The notes beneath the pieces were generated by a model. That model did not search any database and was not told the origin of the DNA. It worked only from the letters and a program-made list of their open reading frames with translations. Position numbers and translations under genes: made by a program. A stretch of DNA of 64,000 nt from Bacillus sp. PAMC26568 (GTDB taxonomy: Bacteria > Bacillota > Bacilli > Bacillales > Bacillaceae): assembly GCF_014235785.1 (NCBI RefSeq), contig NZ_CP060137.1, positions 3,658,001 through 3,722,000 on the forward strand. The letters are read 5' to 3'. Of the stretch, positions 7,917-15,991 are shown in pieces. How positions within the stretch are numbered: position 1 is the first letter of the stretch; each line of letters starts with the position of its first letter.

Positions 7917-9410
7917 TCAGCCAAACATTTCGTCTAGAATTTTAATTTTCGCTTCAGTATAGTGCTGGAAGCTATCGTTATAGGATTTTGGATCCTTTGG
8001 ATTTGCAAATTGTGTAATTTTTCCTGTCTTAGGATCCACAAATTTGCTTGCAGCACCGCACCCAAGACCGATAATGGATTGCTGTTCTTCCATTATCATA
8101 ATGTTGTAGATGCTGTCCTGCCCTTCAAGCGCATAGCCTACGTTTTCCAGATTGCCAAGTATGTTTTTTTGACGGTACAGGTAATAAGGGGCGTATCCAT
8201 GCTCATCCGTCCATATTACGGCATGGTCCATCATTTCTTCAATTTCCTCACGGCCCGCTACTTTGTATTTTTGTTTATTCCTAGTCATTTCAGAAGCGCG
8301 CTTAAACGATAATGTATGGACGGTCAGTGATTCTGGCATCAGTTTTTTTGTTTCTGAGAGGGTGTAATCAAATTCCTTTACTCCTTCACCAGGCAGACCG
8401 ATAATCAAATCCATGTTAATGTTGTTCATGCCCATCAGACGGGCTAAGTGGAATTTATCAATCGTTTCCTGGACAGAATGATGCCGGCCTATTGCTTTCA
8501 GGGTTTCATCAATATAGGATTGCGGATTAATGCTGATCCGATCAATGTTCCATTTTTTTAAAACGTTAAGCTTATCTTCTGTAATGGTATCAGGGCGTCC
8601 TGCTTCCACTGTCAGTTCGCGGATGTTATCAACACCTGGAAAAGCCTTAAACATTTCCTCATACAGCATATCCATTTCTTCTGCAGTAATGCTTGTTGGA
8701 GTACCGCCGCCATAATAAACCGTTGTGATTTTGATTTTTTTCTCTTTCAGCCATTTTCCCATCTCACGTATTTCATAATGCAATCCGCCAAGAAAAGAAT
8801 CGACAGAGCCCTGTCTGCCGCCGATTGCGTAAGCAGGGAACGTACAATATGCACATTTTGTAGGGCAGAACGGAATCCCTATATAGATGCTTACTTCATG
8901 TGAAAGATCATATAAATCAGGAACAACACTCAATTGACGATCAACGATCCGCTGCATGAGCTGAATTTTTTCATCTGAGATCAAATACTCTTCTGAAAGC
9001 ATTCGATGCGCTTCCTCTTTGGTCATGCCTTCACGCAATTTTTTATGAAGAAGTTTGGTTGGCCGAATGCCCGTTAAGATTCCCCATTGCTGAATCATGC
9101 CTGTGTAATCCTGAAGCATGTTTAGATACACGAACACAAGTGTATGCTTAACTACCTTGAATTTTTCTTTATCACTCAATTCAGCAGAGATGACTTTCTC
9201 ATGCTTGGCATGATTTTCTTTTCCATGCTGATCTTTCAGCGTTCCGTGAATCATTACTTTGTCATTGCTTACGTCTATTTTAAAAGCAACACTTACATCT
9301 GCTGCAGCTTCCTCGAACAGAAGCTCAGTTTCTTCATAAAACAAGTTGGAAATTAACTGAAGCGGCCGATGAAAACGGTCATCGTTTATGCCATTTATAT
9401 TAAAACGCAA
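7917..9410 (-). CDS. hemZ: Oxygen-independent coproporphyrinogen III oxidase-like radical SAM protein HemZ
   Basis: About 497 aa, matching the HemZ length. The radical SAM cluster motif PFCPTKCAYC (Cys near residues 182, 186 and 189) binds the 4Fe-4S centre; YYGGGTPTS follows about 60 residues later, as in HemN-type enzymes. A HemZ-specific N-terminal domain (about 150 residues, with RFHRPLQ and GILTGIRPTKL) precedes the barrel. Role: anaerobic haem precursor oxidation. The upstream GTG (9419) overlaps the AAAGGTGA ribosome binding site, so I favour TTG at 9410. In B. subtilis hemZ also lies near yhaX, as here. It has its own terminator. Confidence 0.9.
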   Translation of the reverse strand: MRFNINGINDDRFHRPLQLISNLFYEETELLFEEAAADVSVAFKIDVSNDKVMIHGTLKDQHGKENHAKHEKVISAELSDKEKFKVVKHTLVFVYLNMLQDYTGMIQQWGILTGIRPTKLLHKKLREGMTKEEAHRMLSEEYLISDEKIQLMQRIVDRQLSVVPDLYDLSHEVSIYIGIPFCPTKCAYCTFPAYAIGGRQGSVDSFLGGLHYEIREMGKWLKEKKIKITTVYYGGGTPTSITAEEMDMLYEEMFKAFPGVDNIRELTVEAGRPDTITEDKLNVLKKWNIDRISINPQSYIDETLKAIGRHHSVQETIDKFHLARLMGMNNINMDLIIGLPGEGVKEFDYTLSETKKLMPESLTVHTLSFKRASEMTRNKQKYKVAGREEIEEMMDHAVIWTDEHGYAPYYLYRQKNILGNLENVGYALEGQDSIYNIMIMEEQQSIIGLGCGAASKFVDPKTGKITQFANPKDPKSYNDSFQHYTEAKIKILDEMFG

Positions 9411-9495
9411 GACTCTCACCTTTATCTTCTTTTAGATTCAAAACTTCCTTAAGTGTACAAAACAGAAAGGATATGGTCAATGATAGACATAGAAA

Positions 9496-9530
9496 AACAG
9501 ATGGCTTATTTTAGACGCCATCTGTTACTC
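9496..9530 (-). terminator. Hairpin terminator downstream of the HAD gene and repeat
   Basis: AACAGATGGC pairs with GCCATCTGTT around an 11-base loop; the minus-strand 3' side reads TTTTTCT. It would end leftward transcripts from the HAD gene after the intervening repeat. Confidence 0.6.
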
Positions 9531-9562
9531 TTTATGATATAAGTATAAAATTTTGCGCAATG

Positions 9563-9692
9563 ATGTCTAACTTCATCGCCCTACTCCTCGGCCAGAACAA
9601 ATCCGCAGGAAAAGTCAAACCCGGACTTTTCTGCCGGATTCTTTTCTGTCTGTCGGAGCTAAACGGCCAAGTCCGCTTTTCTTTTGAAGCCG
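9563..9692. repeat. Interspersed intergenic repeat, copy 1
   Basis: This segment shares blocks, in order, with 31476-31572: TGATGTCTA, TCGGCCAGA, AAATCCG, CCCGGACT and GATTCTTTTCTGTC. Both copies abut the 3' end of a leftward gene. It resembles short repeats I recall in intergenic regions of other Bacillaceae. GC is higher than in the flanks. No coding potential beyond chance. Confidence 0.6.
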
Positions 9693-9695
9693 GTC

Positions 9696-10424
9696 TTACA
9701 GCACCCATTTTTTTATCGCTGCAGCCACTCCATCTTCATCGTTTGATGCAGTCACCCAGTCTGCTGCTTCTTTTACGATATCCTGGGCATTCCCCATTGC
9801 AATACCGAGTCCGGCTTCTTTAATCATCGCGATATCATTCATGCTGTCCCCGCAAGCCATTACATTTTCCATTGAAATGCTAAGCAGGCTGCACACTTTC
9901 TCAATTCCTTTTGCTTTGTTGATTCCAATCGCGTTTACTTCAATGTTTGTCGGACTGGAATTTGTTATCTCAAATGCCTCTCTGCTGCGAAGTTCATTTA
10001 GAATCGTTTCCCTCACCTTGTCATCCTTAATTTCATATCCAAACTTCAGCCACTGATATGCACTCAGATCCTCTGGCATTTCATCAAAGAAAACTCTTTC
10101 CGTACTAGTTGCCCAATATCCTGTCTTATGTGTTTTTGATAAGTCATACATCCACGTCATCAGGTCATTGTGGACAATATTCCGTTCCACCAGTTCACCA
10201 TGTTCGTCCCAGATTTCACTTCCGTTTACGGTTACTAAATAAGATGATAAACTTAGCGATTTTGCCAGATCTCTGAGTGTTGCCATGCTTCTTCCTGTAC
10301 TGATGACAACATGTATTCCTTTTGCCTCAGCGTCTTTAATGGCTTGTCTGTTTGCTGCTGAAATTTCTTTTTCTTCATTCAGCAGCGTTCCATCCATATC
10401 CAAGGCTATGAGTTTTATATCCAT
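9696..10424 (-). CDS. Cof-type HAD-superfamily phosphatase
   Basis: A 242-aa protein with intact HAD motifs: ALDMDGTLL (Asp9 nucleophile, Asp11 acid/base), STGR near residue 43 (motif II), a Lys in the ITNSSPTNIEV to INKAKGIEKV region (motif III), and GDSMNDIAM with GIAMGNA near the C-terminus (motif IV). The large C2-type cap between motifs II and III marks the Cof/sugar-phosphatase branch, which hydrolyses small phosphorylated metabolites such as sugar phosphates or FMN. Start ATG 10424 follows AGGAGG. Leftward, separate from hemZ by a repeat. The substrate is unknown. Confidence 0.88.
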   Translation of the reverse strand: MDIKLIALDMDGTLLNEEKEISAANRQAIKDAEAKGIHVVISTGRSMATLRDLAKSLSLSSYLVTVNGSEIWDEHGELVERNIVHNDLMTWMYDLSKTHKTGYWATSTERVFFDEMPEDLSAYQWLKFGYEIKDDKVRETILNELRSREAFEITNSSPTNIEVNAIGINKAKGIEKVCSLLSISMENVMACGDSMNDIAMIKEAGLGIAMGNAQDIVKEAADWVTASNDEDGVAAAIKKWVL

Positions 10425-10535
10425 ATGTAATTCCTCCTGTATCTTGTTGACCCTTTACATAGGATACCATTTTCCTGCTGGATATACCAAAGAGACATCC
10501 CTAAATCAAGCTGAATACACCATCATGTATCTTGT

Positions 10536-11018
10536 CTAGTTGGCTTCAACAGACTCCAGTGCCATGTACTCTTTAAATGAATAAGTGAACAGCTTGCGTT
10601 TAATTCTCCCCTTGTCACCTATGAGCCTGTACCAGCTTTGTCCAACATAAAATTGATTAGAGAGTAAAATTTCTAAAACATAAGAAATCCGATCATTCGC
10701 TTCTTCATTTTCAATGTTATTTTTACAAGAAAGTGCCATGACAAAGTATGATTTCTCTGGATCTAGTTCAAGCAGCTGCATGTGATAACAATCTCCCTGT
10801 TTCCGATTAAAATCATTCAGCACCTTTTGAAGACTCATTTCGATTTCTATTTCAAATTTGCTCGCTTCGCTCCAGCTTACTATCAATGAGTCATAAAGAG
10901 ACAGGGTCAGGATAAAATGAGATGCATACTCGCCGGCATTAAATTCTTGACTTGTTTTCTGTTCATCCGTAGGCAATATAATAAATTTTTCGTAATTTGA
11001 AAAAAAGTCCCCTTTCAT
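10536..11018 (-). CDS. Hypothetical 160-aa protein
   Basis: Begins MKGDFFSNYEKFIILPTD after GAAGGTATAGGG. Mixed alpha/beta composition, no signal peptide, no Cys pair motif, two internal sequences that look like strands (HFILTLSLYDSLIVSW; KSYFVMALSCKN). I do not recognise the family. It is the leftward gene following the FkbM gene, separated by a terminator, so it is probably transcribed on its own. Confidence 0.7.
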   Translation of the reverse strand: MKGDFFSNYEKFIILPTDEQKTSQEFNAGEYASHFILTLSLYDSLIVSWSEASKFEIEIEMSLQKVLNDFNRKQGDCYHMQLLELDPEKSYFVMALSCKNNIENEEANDRISYVLEILLSNQFYVGQSWYRLIGDKGRIKRKLFTYSFKEYMALESVEAN

Positions 11019-11130
11019 CCCTATACCTTCTTTCTGTAGTTAGTAACGATAATCTTGCCAAGAAATTAAAAAATGATTTCTCTTTATTATTTCTAAATGA
11101 AATCGAAAATCCCTTCGTTCTTTTGCAATA

Positions 11131-11160
11131 AAAAAATGAGCTGTCTTGTTCAGCCCATTT
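11131..11160 (-). terminator. Terminator of the FkbM gene
   Basis: ATGGGCTG and CAGCTCAT form an eight-pair stem with one wobble pair; the minus strand continues as TTTTTTTATTG. It lies 14 bases after the methyltransferase stop. Confidence 0.75.
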
Positions 11161-11173
11161 TCTCTCTCCTCTT

Positions 11174-12103
11174 CTATATAAGATCCAGCAATTCTGGAGC
11201 CCGATCATCCGTTGCTAAAATGAAGTCCGTATGGATATAGTCCGAACCAAACATCTCATGCAGATCTTCCATTTTTAATTGCTCAGCCATAATTAACTCG
11301 TCGTTTTCCTTATAGATGAAAATGGTAAAATATTTCGTTAAAAATGAAAAGAATTCGTCTGCATCAAAACCGGTTTTATCAAAATACTCACTGTTAAATT
11401 CGATGAATCCGATGACAGAAGCGCTTTTTTCAAATAGAGAGGTCATTCCTTTTAAGACAAAAGCTTCATATCCTTCTACATCGACTTTAAATAGAACTGT
11501 TTCATCTGCCATGTCCTTGTTAAATAACGAATCAACAGTTATTGATTTTACTGACACCTTTTCAACCATCTGATGAGTTGGCATGTACGAAGCTGAGGAT
11601 GTTCCTGACCAATGATTATCTACAAAAAACACCTTATCTTCTCCGTCTTTATCAGAGGCAAACGCATGAACAATCGTGATTTGCGATTTATTAGGATGTG
11701 CATCTCTCGAACGATTTATATATGTAAGCAAATTTTGATTTGCTTCGATTCCATAAATCTTCGTATGGGCAGGATAGGCTGCTGAAAAAATGCATTCGCC
11801 ATAATTTACACCGATATCGATAATTGTATCTGGTCTGTATTTTTCTACAGCTTGCCGCCAAAAATGAAGAAGTCTCTTCTGAGTAACTCCATTGCTGATA
11901 AGCAAAGCTCTGCCGCGGTTCTCCTCAGAATTAACATAAAGGATTGTTGTGGAAGGCAGCACAATTTTATTTGGAATTTTATTAATATCCAGCGTTTTGT
12001 ATTTCATTAAGATTCCAAGGTCAATTAACCCTTTCCAAATCTTCGGGTAATGCTCCCACAATTTCATAAAAAACGGCTTACGAACAGATGCTTTATTTAT
12101 CAT
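11174..12103 (-). CDS. FkbM-family SAM-dependent methyltransferase
   Basis: 309 aa. The Rossmann motif I, IIDIGVNYGECIFSAAYP, lies near residues 94-111, followed by KIYGIEANQNLL (motif II acid) and VDVEGYEAFVLKGM near residue 210, a signature of FkbM methyltransferases. These O-methylate sugars or natural products; the substrate is not evident. The 90-residue N-terminal region (PFFMKLWEHYPKIWKGL) is helical. Start ATG 12103 lies five bases after AAGGGGGG. It is monocistronic by its own terminator, with 467 bases of repeat-rich sequence upstream. No polysaccharide genes are nearby to explain it. Confidence 0.85.
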   Translation of the reverse strand: MINKASVRKPFFMKLWEHYPKIWKGLIDLGILMKYKTLDINKIPNKIVLPSTTILYVNSEENRGRALLISNGVTQKRLLHFWRQAVEKYRPDTIIDIGVNYGECIFSAAYPAHTKIYGIEANQNLLTYINRSRDAHPNKSQITIVHAFASDKDGEDKVFFVDNHWSGTSSASYMPTHQMVEKVSVKSITVDSLFNKDMADETVLFKVDVEGYEAFVLKGMTSLFEKSASVIGFIEFNSEYFDKTGFDADEFFSFLTKYFTIFIYKENDELIMAEQLKMEDLHEMFGSDYIHTDFILATDDRAPELLDLI

Positions 12104-12194
12104 GATGTGCCCCCCTTATTTAGCATCATTATAACTTCTTATTAATCTATAGATATCCTTTAAGAAAGGATACAGTTTAACAAAGAATTTACAA

Positions 12195-12480
12195 ATGGCT
12201 AATAAAAGAGAGATTGAGAACTGCCCTGACCTTATTAATTGTTTCAGGCGAATGATCCGTGGACACTGAAATTTTCATTAAGTATGGAACGGAAAAATCT
12301 ATTTTAAAATTCTATGAAGTGCTTTTTTCAGGAATAAATCAGATTTTTTCCTCTATTCACCGCTTTGAAGCACCTTTTTCTAGTCTAAGGTACTTTTTTA
12401 TGCTCCAATCCCCTCTTTGACGCAACTTTTTCTCCAGTGGGCCGCTTTTTCTTGCTCCATTCATCACACTTTTTTACAGG
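12195..12480. repeat. Degenerate intergenic repeat array
   Basis: On the minus strand short units recur with irregular 30-45 base spacing: GGAGCAAGAAAAAG, TGGAGAAAAAGTTG, TTGGAGCATAAAAAAG, CTAGAAAAAGGTGC, AGAGGAAAAAAT and CTGAAAAAAGCAC. Each couples a GGAG/AGAG-like step to an A run. There is no open frame. It fills most of the 467-base gap between fkbM and yhaX. The origin is unknown. Confidence 0.45.
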
Positions 12481-12532
12481 GTATAGCGATTTATTTAGGG
12501 TCAATTAACAAGGAAAACAATTTCCTAAGCAA

Positions 12533-12567
12533 ATAAAAAACTCCACAGCTTCTAACACTGTGGAGAG
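12533..12567 (-). terminator. yhaX terminator
   Basis: CTCCACAG and CTGTGGAG form a perfect eight-pair stem; on the minus strand it is followed by TTTTTTATTTG. It starts immediately after the yhaX stop. Confidence 0.85.
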
Positions 12568-12570
12568 GTT

Positions 12571-13437
12571 TTATCGATCAACCTTCAGTTTATCCAGAAA
12601 CTCAATTCGCTGCTGCATTCTGAAGTGTTCTTTTATCATATAAGAAACTCCTTGATCATCGTTATTTCGGGTGATCCAATCTGCCGCTTTTTTTACCTCA
12701 AAAGGTGCGTTGCCCATTGCAACTCCAAGTCCAGCCATTTCAATCATCTCTTTATCATCGTCTGAATCTCCGATGGCGACCATTTCCTCAGGCGCAACTT
12801 TCAAATGCTGACCGAGCCATCTTAAGCCGTTTCCTTTTGAAACTCCTTTTGCAGTAATTTCAAGGACATTACCGCTTTTCGACCGTGTCACAATGCCTTC
12901 AAATGCATCAGAAAGGACTTTCTCTGCCTCTGTGCACAAGTCTTTCCCCGAAAAATACACTTCAATTTTCGGCGCTGCAAGCGGCTCATCTCTTAAGTTT
13001 TCTCCAAGGGAATCGACGAATTGCACTGGATAGAACAATGGATCCGTCGGGCTTAACAATGTTTTGCCTACGATATTGGAAGATACTTTCTTGCGGTTTC
13101 CGAGAGAAAAACGTTCATGGACAATGCGAACGTTGCAGTCAAAGGTTTCGAGAACTTGAACAAGGTTAAATGTTTTTTCTTCGGATATTCTATTTTCATA
13201 GAGTGATCTGTCAACCTTATCAGATATAAACGCACCGCTATGCGTAATCAAAATATTGTTTATTTTGAGCGCTTTTGCAAGCTTTTTTGCCGTCTGAAAG
13301 TGCCGGCTTGTAACGAGAGTGACATAGACTCCCTTTTTTTGCACAAAATCGATCGCTTCCCTTGTAGAAGGTTGAAGTCGGCCGTTGGAACGAAGCAGCG
13401 TTCCATCAATGTTTAACGCAAGTAGTCGGTAGATCAC
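12571..13437 (-). CDS. yhaX: YhaX-like HAD-superfamily protein with altered active site
   Basis: 288 aa, the length I recall for B. subtilis YhaX, and in the same neighbourhood (hemZ, yheA, yheC/D). Cof-type HAD fold with GDSDDDKEMIEMAG and GVAMGNAPFEVKKAADWI at the C-terminus. Motif I reads LALNIDGTLL: Asn9 replaces the nucleophile Asp, while Asp11 is kept; the other HAD gene (9696-10424) has LDMD here. Phosphotransfer would therefore be impaired unless the Asn is modified. Family knowledge: YhaX is linked to sporulation in B. subtilis. Start GTG 13437 follows AAGGGGGATT. Confidence 0.85.
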   Translation of the reverse strand: MIYRLLALNIDGTLLRSNGRLQPSTREAIDFVQKKGVYVTLVTSRHFQTAKKLAKALKINNILITHSGAFISDKVDRSLYENRISEEKTFNLVQVLETFDCNVRIVHERFSLGNRKKVSSNIVGKTLLSPTDPLFYPVQFVDSLGENLRDEPLAAPKIEVYFSGKDLCTEAEKVLSDAFEGIVTRSKSGNVLEITAKGVSKGNGLRWLGQHLKVAPEEMVAIGDSDDDKEMIEMAGLGVAMGNAPFEVKKAADWITRNNDDQGVSYMIKEHFRMQQRIEFLDKLKVDR

Positions 13438-13546
13438 TGTGAATCCCCCTTCAGCTGATGTCTAAACTCTATTATGAGAATATGTCCCTGCCAATAGAAA
13501 TAGAACAGCGCAACCTTATGCTATGGAAATGGCACTCTGTATAATG

Positions 13547-13583
13547 AAAACAGTTCCGCGAAATAATTCGCAGAACTGTTTTA
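13547..13583 (-). terminator. Strong hairpin between yheA and yhaX
   Basis: AAAACAGTTC-GCGAA pairs with TTCGC-GAACTGTTTT apart from one central mismatch, with an ATAA loop. The T-rich right arm makes it terminator-like on either strand. It sits 110 bases upstream of yhaX, so it could end a short transcript arising near 13700-13790 or act as an attenuator of yhaX. Confidence 0.5.
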
Positions 13584-13709
13584 TAGATAAAACCCCAGTA
13601 TTTGTTTTTCTCCCAACCACTGCTTAAGAATCTGTTACCCGCAGATTCCTTTAAATAAATGGCTAAGCGATTATCCCCATAATCGTTTGCCATTATTGAA
13701 TAAATAAAT

Positions 13710-13785
13710 TAAAACGCTTACATATATTATTGCAAGTTCTTATCTATTTGACAAGAGATTTCCCTAAAAAAATGTAAGCGTTTTA
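13710..13785. promoter_or_regulatory. Widely spaced inverted repeat of two cre-like sites
   Basis: TAAAACGCTTACAT (13710-13723) and ATGTAAGCGTTTTA (13772-13785) are exact inverted copies separated by 48 bases. The core TGTAAGCGTTTTA fits the CcpA catabolite-response consensus TGWAANCGNTNWCA apart from the last two positions. Centre-to-centre distance is about 62 bp, near six helical turns. They lie upstream of yhaX and downstream of yheA. Confidence 0.45.
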
Positions 13786-13802
13786 TAATTTGTTCTATTC
13801 TG

Positions 13803-13838
13803 AAAAAAAAACAGAGCGAATAATTTATTCACTCCGTT
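13803..13838 (-). terminator. yheA terminator
   Basis: AACGGAGTGAAT pairs with ATTCGCTCTGTT with two non-Watson-Crick positions; the minus strand continues with TTTTTTTTTC. It lies eight bases after the yheA stop. Confidence 0.8.
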
Positions 13839-13845
13839 GATTATT

Positions 13846-14199
13846 TTACTGCTGAAGACTACCATAAAGCTCTTCAAGCGGCTTCATAATAATTTTATTC
13901 AATTCGGCAATCGTCATGCTCATGCGCTGTTCTGCTTCCATCAGCTTTGAAATTTTGCCATGCTGCTGAACAAGTGCTACAGATTTTTGAGCCTGTTCAA
14001 TTTCTTCTGGGGAAATTTCTTGTCCTGACATCTGTTTTTGCTGAAGATTTAATTGGATATCTCTGAAGCTTTCAAATAAAGTTCTTGCTGATTCGTCCGC
14101 ATTCACTTCATCATAAAGTTTCTTCAGTGTTTTAAAATCATCACTTTCACGAAGTGCTTTTTCAAGATCATAGCCTAAATCATATACATTTACTGCCAT
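13846..14199 (-). CDS. yheA: YlbF/YmcA-family protein YheA
   Basis: 117 aa, almost entirely helical, starting MAVNVYDLGYDLEKALRES. The pattern of a short N-terminal helix, a long heptad-rich helix (TLFESFRDIQLNLQQKQMSG) and PLEELYG near the end matches the DUF964/YlbF family. YlbF and YmcA work with YaaT on RNA turnover and development in B. subtilis; the role of YheA itself is not established. ATG 14199 has AGGAGG seven bases upstream; the longer frame to 14241 lacks a ribosome binding site. It is divergent from the YheC/YheD gene cluster. Confidence 0.85.
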   Translation of the reverse strand: MAVNVYDLGYDLEKALRESDDFKTLKKLYDEVNADESARTLFESFRDIQLNLQQKQMSGQEISPEEIEQAQKSVALVQQHGKISKLMEAEQRMSMTIAELNKIIMKPLEELYGSLQQ

Positions 14200-14570
14200 A
14201 AAAATTCCTCCTAACATCTTTTCGCGCTTGCCATTTAGCACCTTACAACTATAACAAACTATTCCGAGTTTTTCATTTCGAACCTAATCAACAAACATTT
14301 TCCCTATTTGTTCTGCGAATGCTTCCCGCCATTTCGGAATCAGTTTTGGTGTAAAGGGAAATTTAGGATTGTGAGTTTAAAGAGCATTTTGATGGCAATG
14401 TGGTCTGGCCCCTATTGCAGCTATAAAAAAAATCAATGTATGTCCTGTCATATCCATTTATCTTCCAAAATCTCACCGATTGAATCATTTTACATACGAT
14501 GCTCATATCAGCATCTGCCTATAAGCTTATTATAATGCTTGCAAGAACCGTGAGCAAATGAGGGTTTCCT
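14200..14570. other. Divergent promoter region of yheA and the YheC/D cluster
   Basis: No gene seen. On the plus strand TTTTACATACGATG (about 14490-14503) contains CATACGAT, close to the sporulation sigma-E -10 element CATACAMT, but no convincing -35 element sits at the right distance. Since the downstream genes are coat-associated, a mother-cell promoter is plausible. Confidence 0.35.
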
Positions 14571-15962
14571 ATGAATATAGAAAAAATAGCTGTTTCATCC
14601 GCACTTTCACCTCAATATGGGAAATGCATTCAAATCAGTTATGCTTTAAAAGAAAAGCTTAGAATACCATTGAGTGATGAACCGGTAAAAGTTATCTGCG
14701 GAAGGAATAGTATTTTTGCGAAAATCGTATGTATTAACGAAGAACGTTCACATGCTGCTATTCACGAAGATTTGTTAAAGGAATTGTCGCTTCCCATCCA
14801 CTCATTTACGTTCAGCATGAGCTACAATGATCAGAAAAAAACTCTTGAACTTGGACCTGTTATTGCTGTATTAACTGAGTTTAATCATCATGTGCAGCCT
14901 CTTTCATTGGGGAGCATTGATTCGTTTTGCAGAGAACTTGCATCCTGCTGCACTGAAAAAGGATTCTTCTTTTATGTTTTTTCCCTATCTGATTATCAAA
15001 ACGAAAATATGAAAGGGTTCATTCTTGAAAATAATGAATGGCAGCAATGTGCTGTTCCATATCCAAGTGTTGTTCATAACCGCATTCACTCCCGAAAACT
15101 TGAACATTCACATAGGTTTCTAGAAATAACAGCAGATTTTATTCAGTTTAAAGTTCCATATTTTAATGACAGATTCCTCAATAAATGGGAAGTCCACCAA
15201 ATATTAAACGCAGCTCCACACCTTGCTCCGTTTATTCCCAGAACAGAACTGCTGGAATCAAGGATCGTTCTTGAAAACATGCTTGAGCTCTATCCATCTG
15301 TGTTTCTAAAACCGATTAATGGCAGCCAGGGCAAACGTATTTTTAAAATCTGCCATTCAGTTGAAGGTTTTGAACTTGATTATTCTACTTTTTCAGGACA
15401 TCTTCTCAGAGACTATCTCTCATTTCACGATCTTTTCCAAAGCCTGCTGCCCAGAATCAGGAAAGAGGGGTTTATCGTTCAAGAGGGAATTGATCTTCTA
15501 ACTTATGAAAACAGGCCGATGGACTTTCGGTTTTTATGTCATAAACAAAATTTTCACCAGTGGAAAATTTCTTCTGCAGTGGCCCGTGTTTCAGCAGAAA
15601 ATCAGTTCGTTGCCAATTTAGCACGAGGCGGATCGCTATTTTCCATTAAGGATGCGCTCTCTTCTTCATTCGAACGGTCAGAAGCCGCCCATATTCGAAA
15701 GCTTCTTAATGAACTTTCCATTGAAACTGCTGAGGCTCTGAGCTTATATGCCAGCGGACATTACGGTGAATTTGGAATAGACCTTGCCATTGATTCAAGC
15801 GGACATCCTTGGATCATTGAAGTCAATACAAAGCCTTCTAAAAACGCAGAAGAACGCAATACAAAGGCAGCAAGACCATCCGCTCGCGCGATCATTGATT
15901 ACTGCTTGTTTCTCTGCAATTTTCAAAAAGATAATCATGATCCTAAATTATCAATGTATTAA
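14571..15962 (+). CDS. YheC/YheD-family ATP-grasp protein, paralogue 1
   Basis: 463 aa. The N-terminal 100 residues form a beta-rich domain (VKVICGRNSIFAKIV). The ATP-grasp domain begins after NDRFLNKWEVHQIL near residue 200, with the nucleotide-binding strand FLKPINGSQGKRIF near 244-257 and the Mg-binding end FGIDLAIDSSGHPWIIEVNTKP near 400-420. Family knowledge: YheC/YheD are spore coat-associated proteins of unknown reaction; ATP-grasp enzymes ligate a carboxylate to an amine or thiol. First of three such genes in a row, 29 bases before the next, so an operon is likely. It is an extra copy relative to the two of B. subtilis. Confidence 0.85.
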   Translation: MNIEKIAVSSALSPQYGKCIQISYALKEKLRIPLSDEPVKVICGRNSIFAKIVCINEERSHAAIHEDLLKELSLPIHSFTFSMSYNDQKKTLELGPVIAVLTEFNHHVQPLSLGSIDSFCRELASCCTEKGFFFYVFSLSDYQNENMKGFILENNEWQQCAVPYPSVVHNRIHSRKLEHSHRFLEITADFIQFKVPYFNDRFLNKWEVHQILNAAPHLAPFIPRTELLESRIVLENMLELYPSVFLKPINGSQGKRIFKICHSVEGFELDYSTFSGHLLRDYLSFHDLFQSLLPRIRKEGFIVQEGIDLLTYENRPMDFRFLCHKQNFHQWKISSAVARVSAENQFVANLARGGSLFSIKDALSSSFERSEAAHIRKLLNELSIETAEALSLYASGHYGEFGIDLAIDSSGHPWIIEVNTKPSKNAEERNTKAARPSARAIIDYCLFLCNFQKDNHDPKLSMY

Positions 15963-15991
15963 AGCAAATTAAAGAATCAGGAGGTGTTTCA

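Noticed and set aside
13472..13693. Minus-strand frame starting MANDYGDNRLAIYLKESAG
   Set aside because: No ribosome binding site, and the strong hairpin at 13547-13583 lies in its middle; kept only as part of a possible short transcript.
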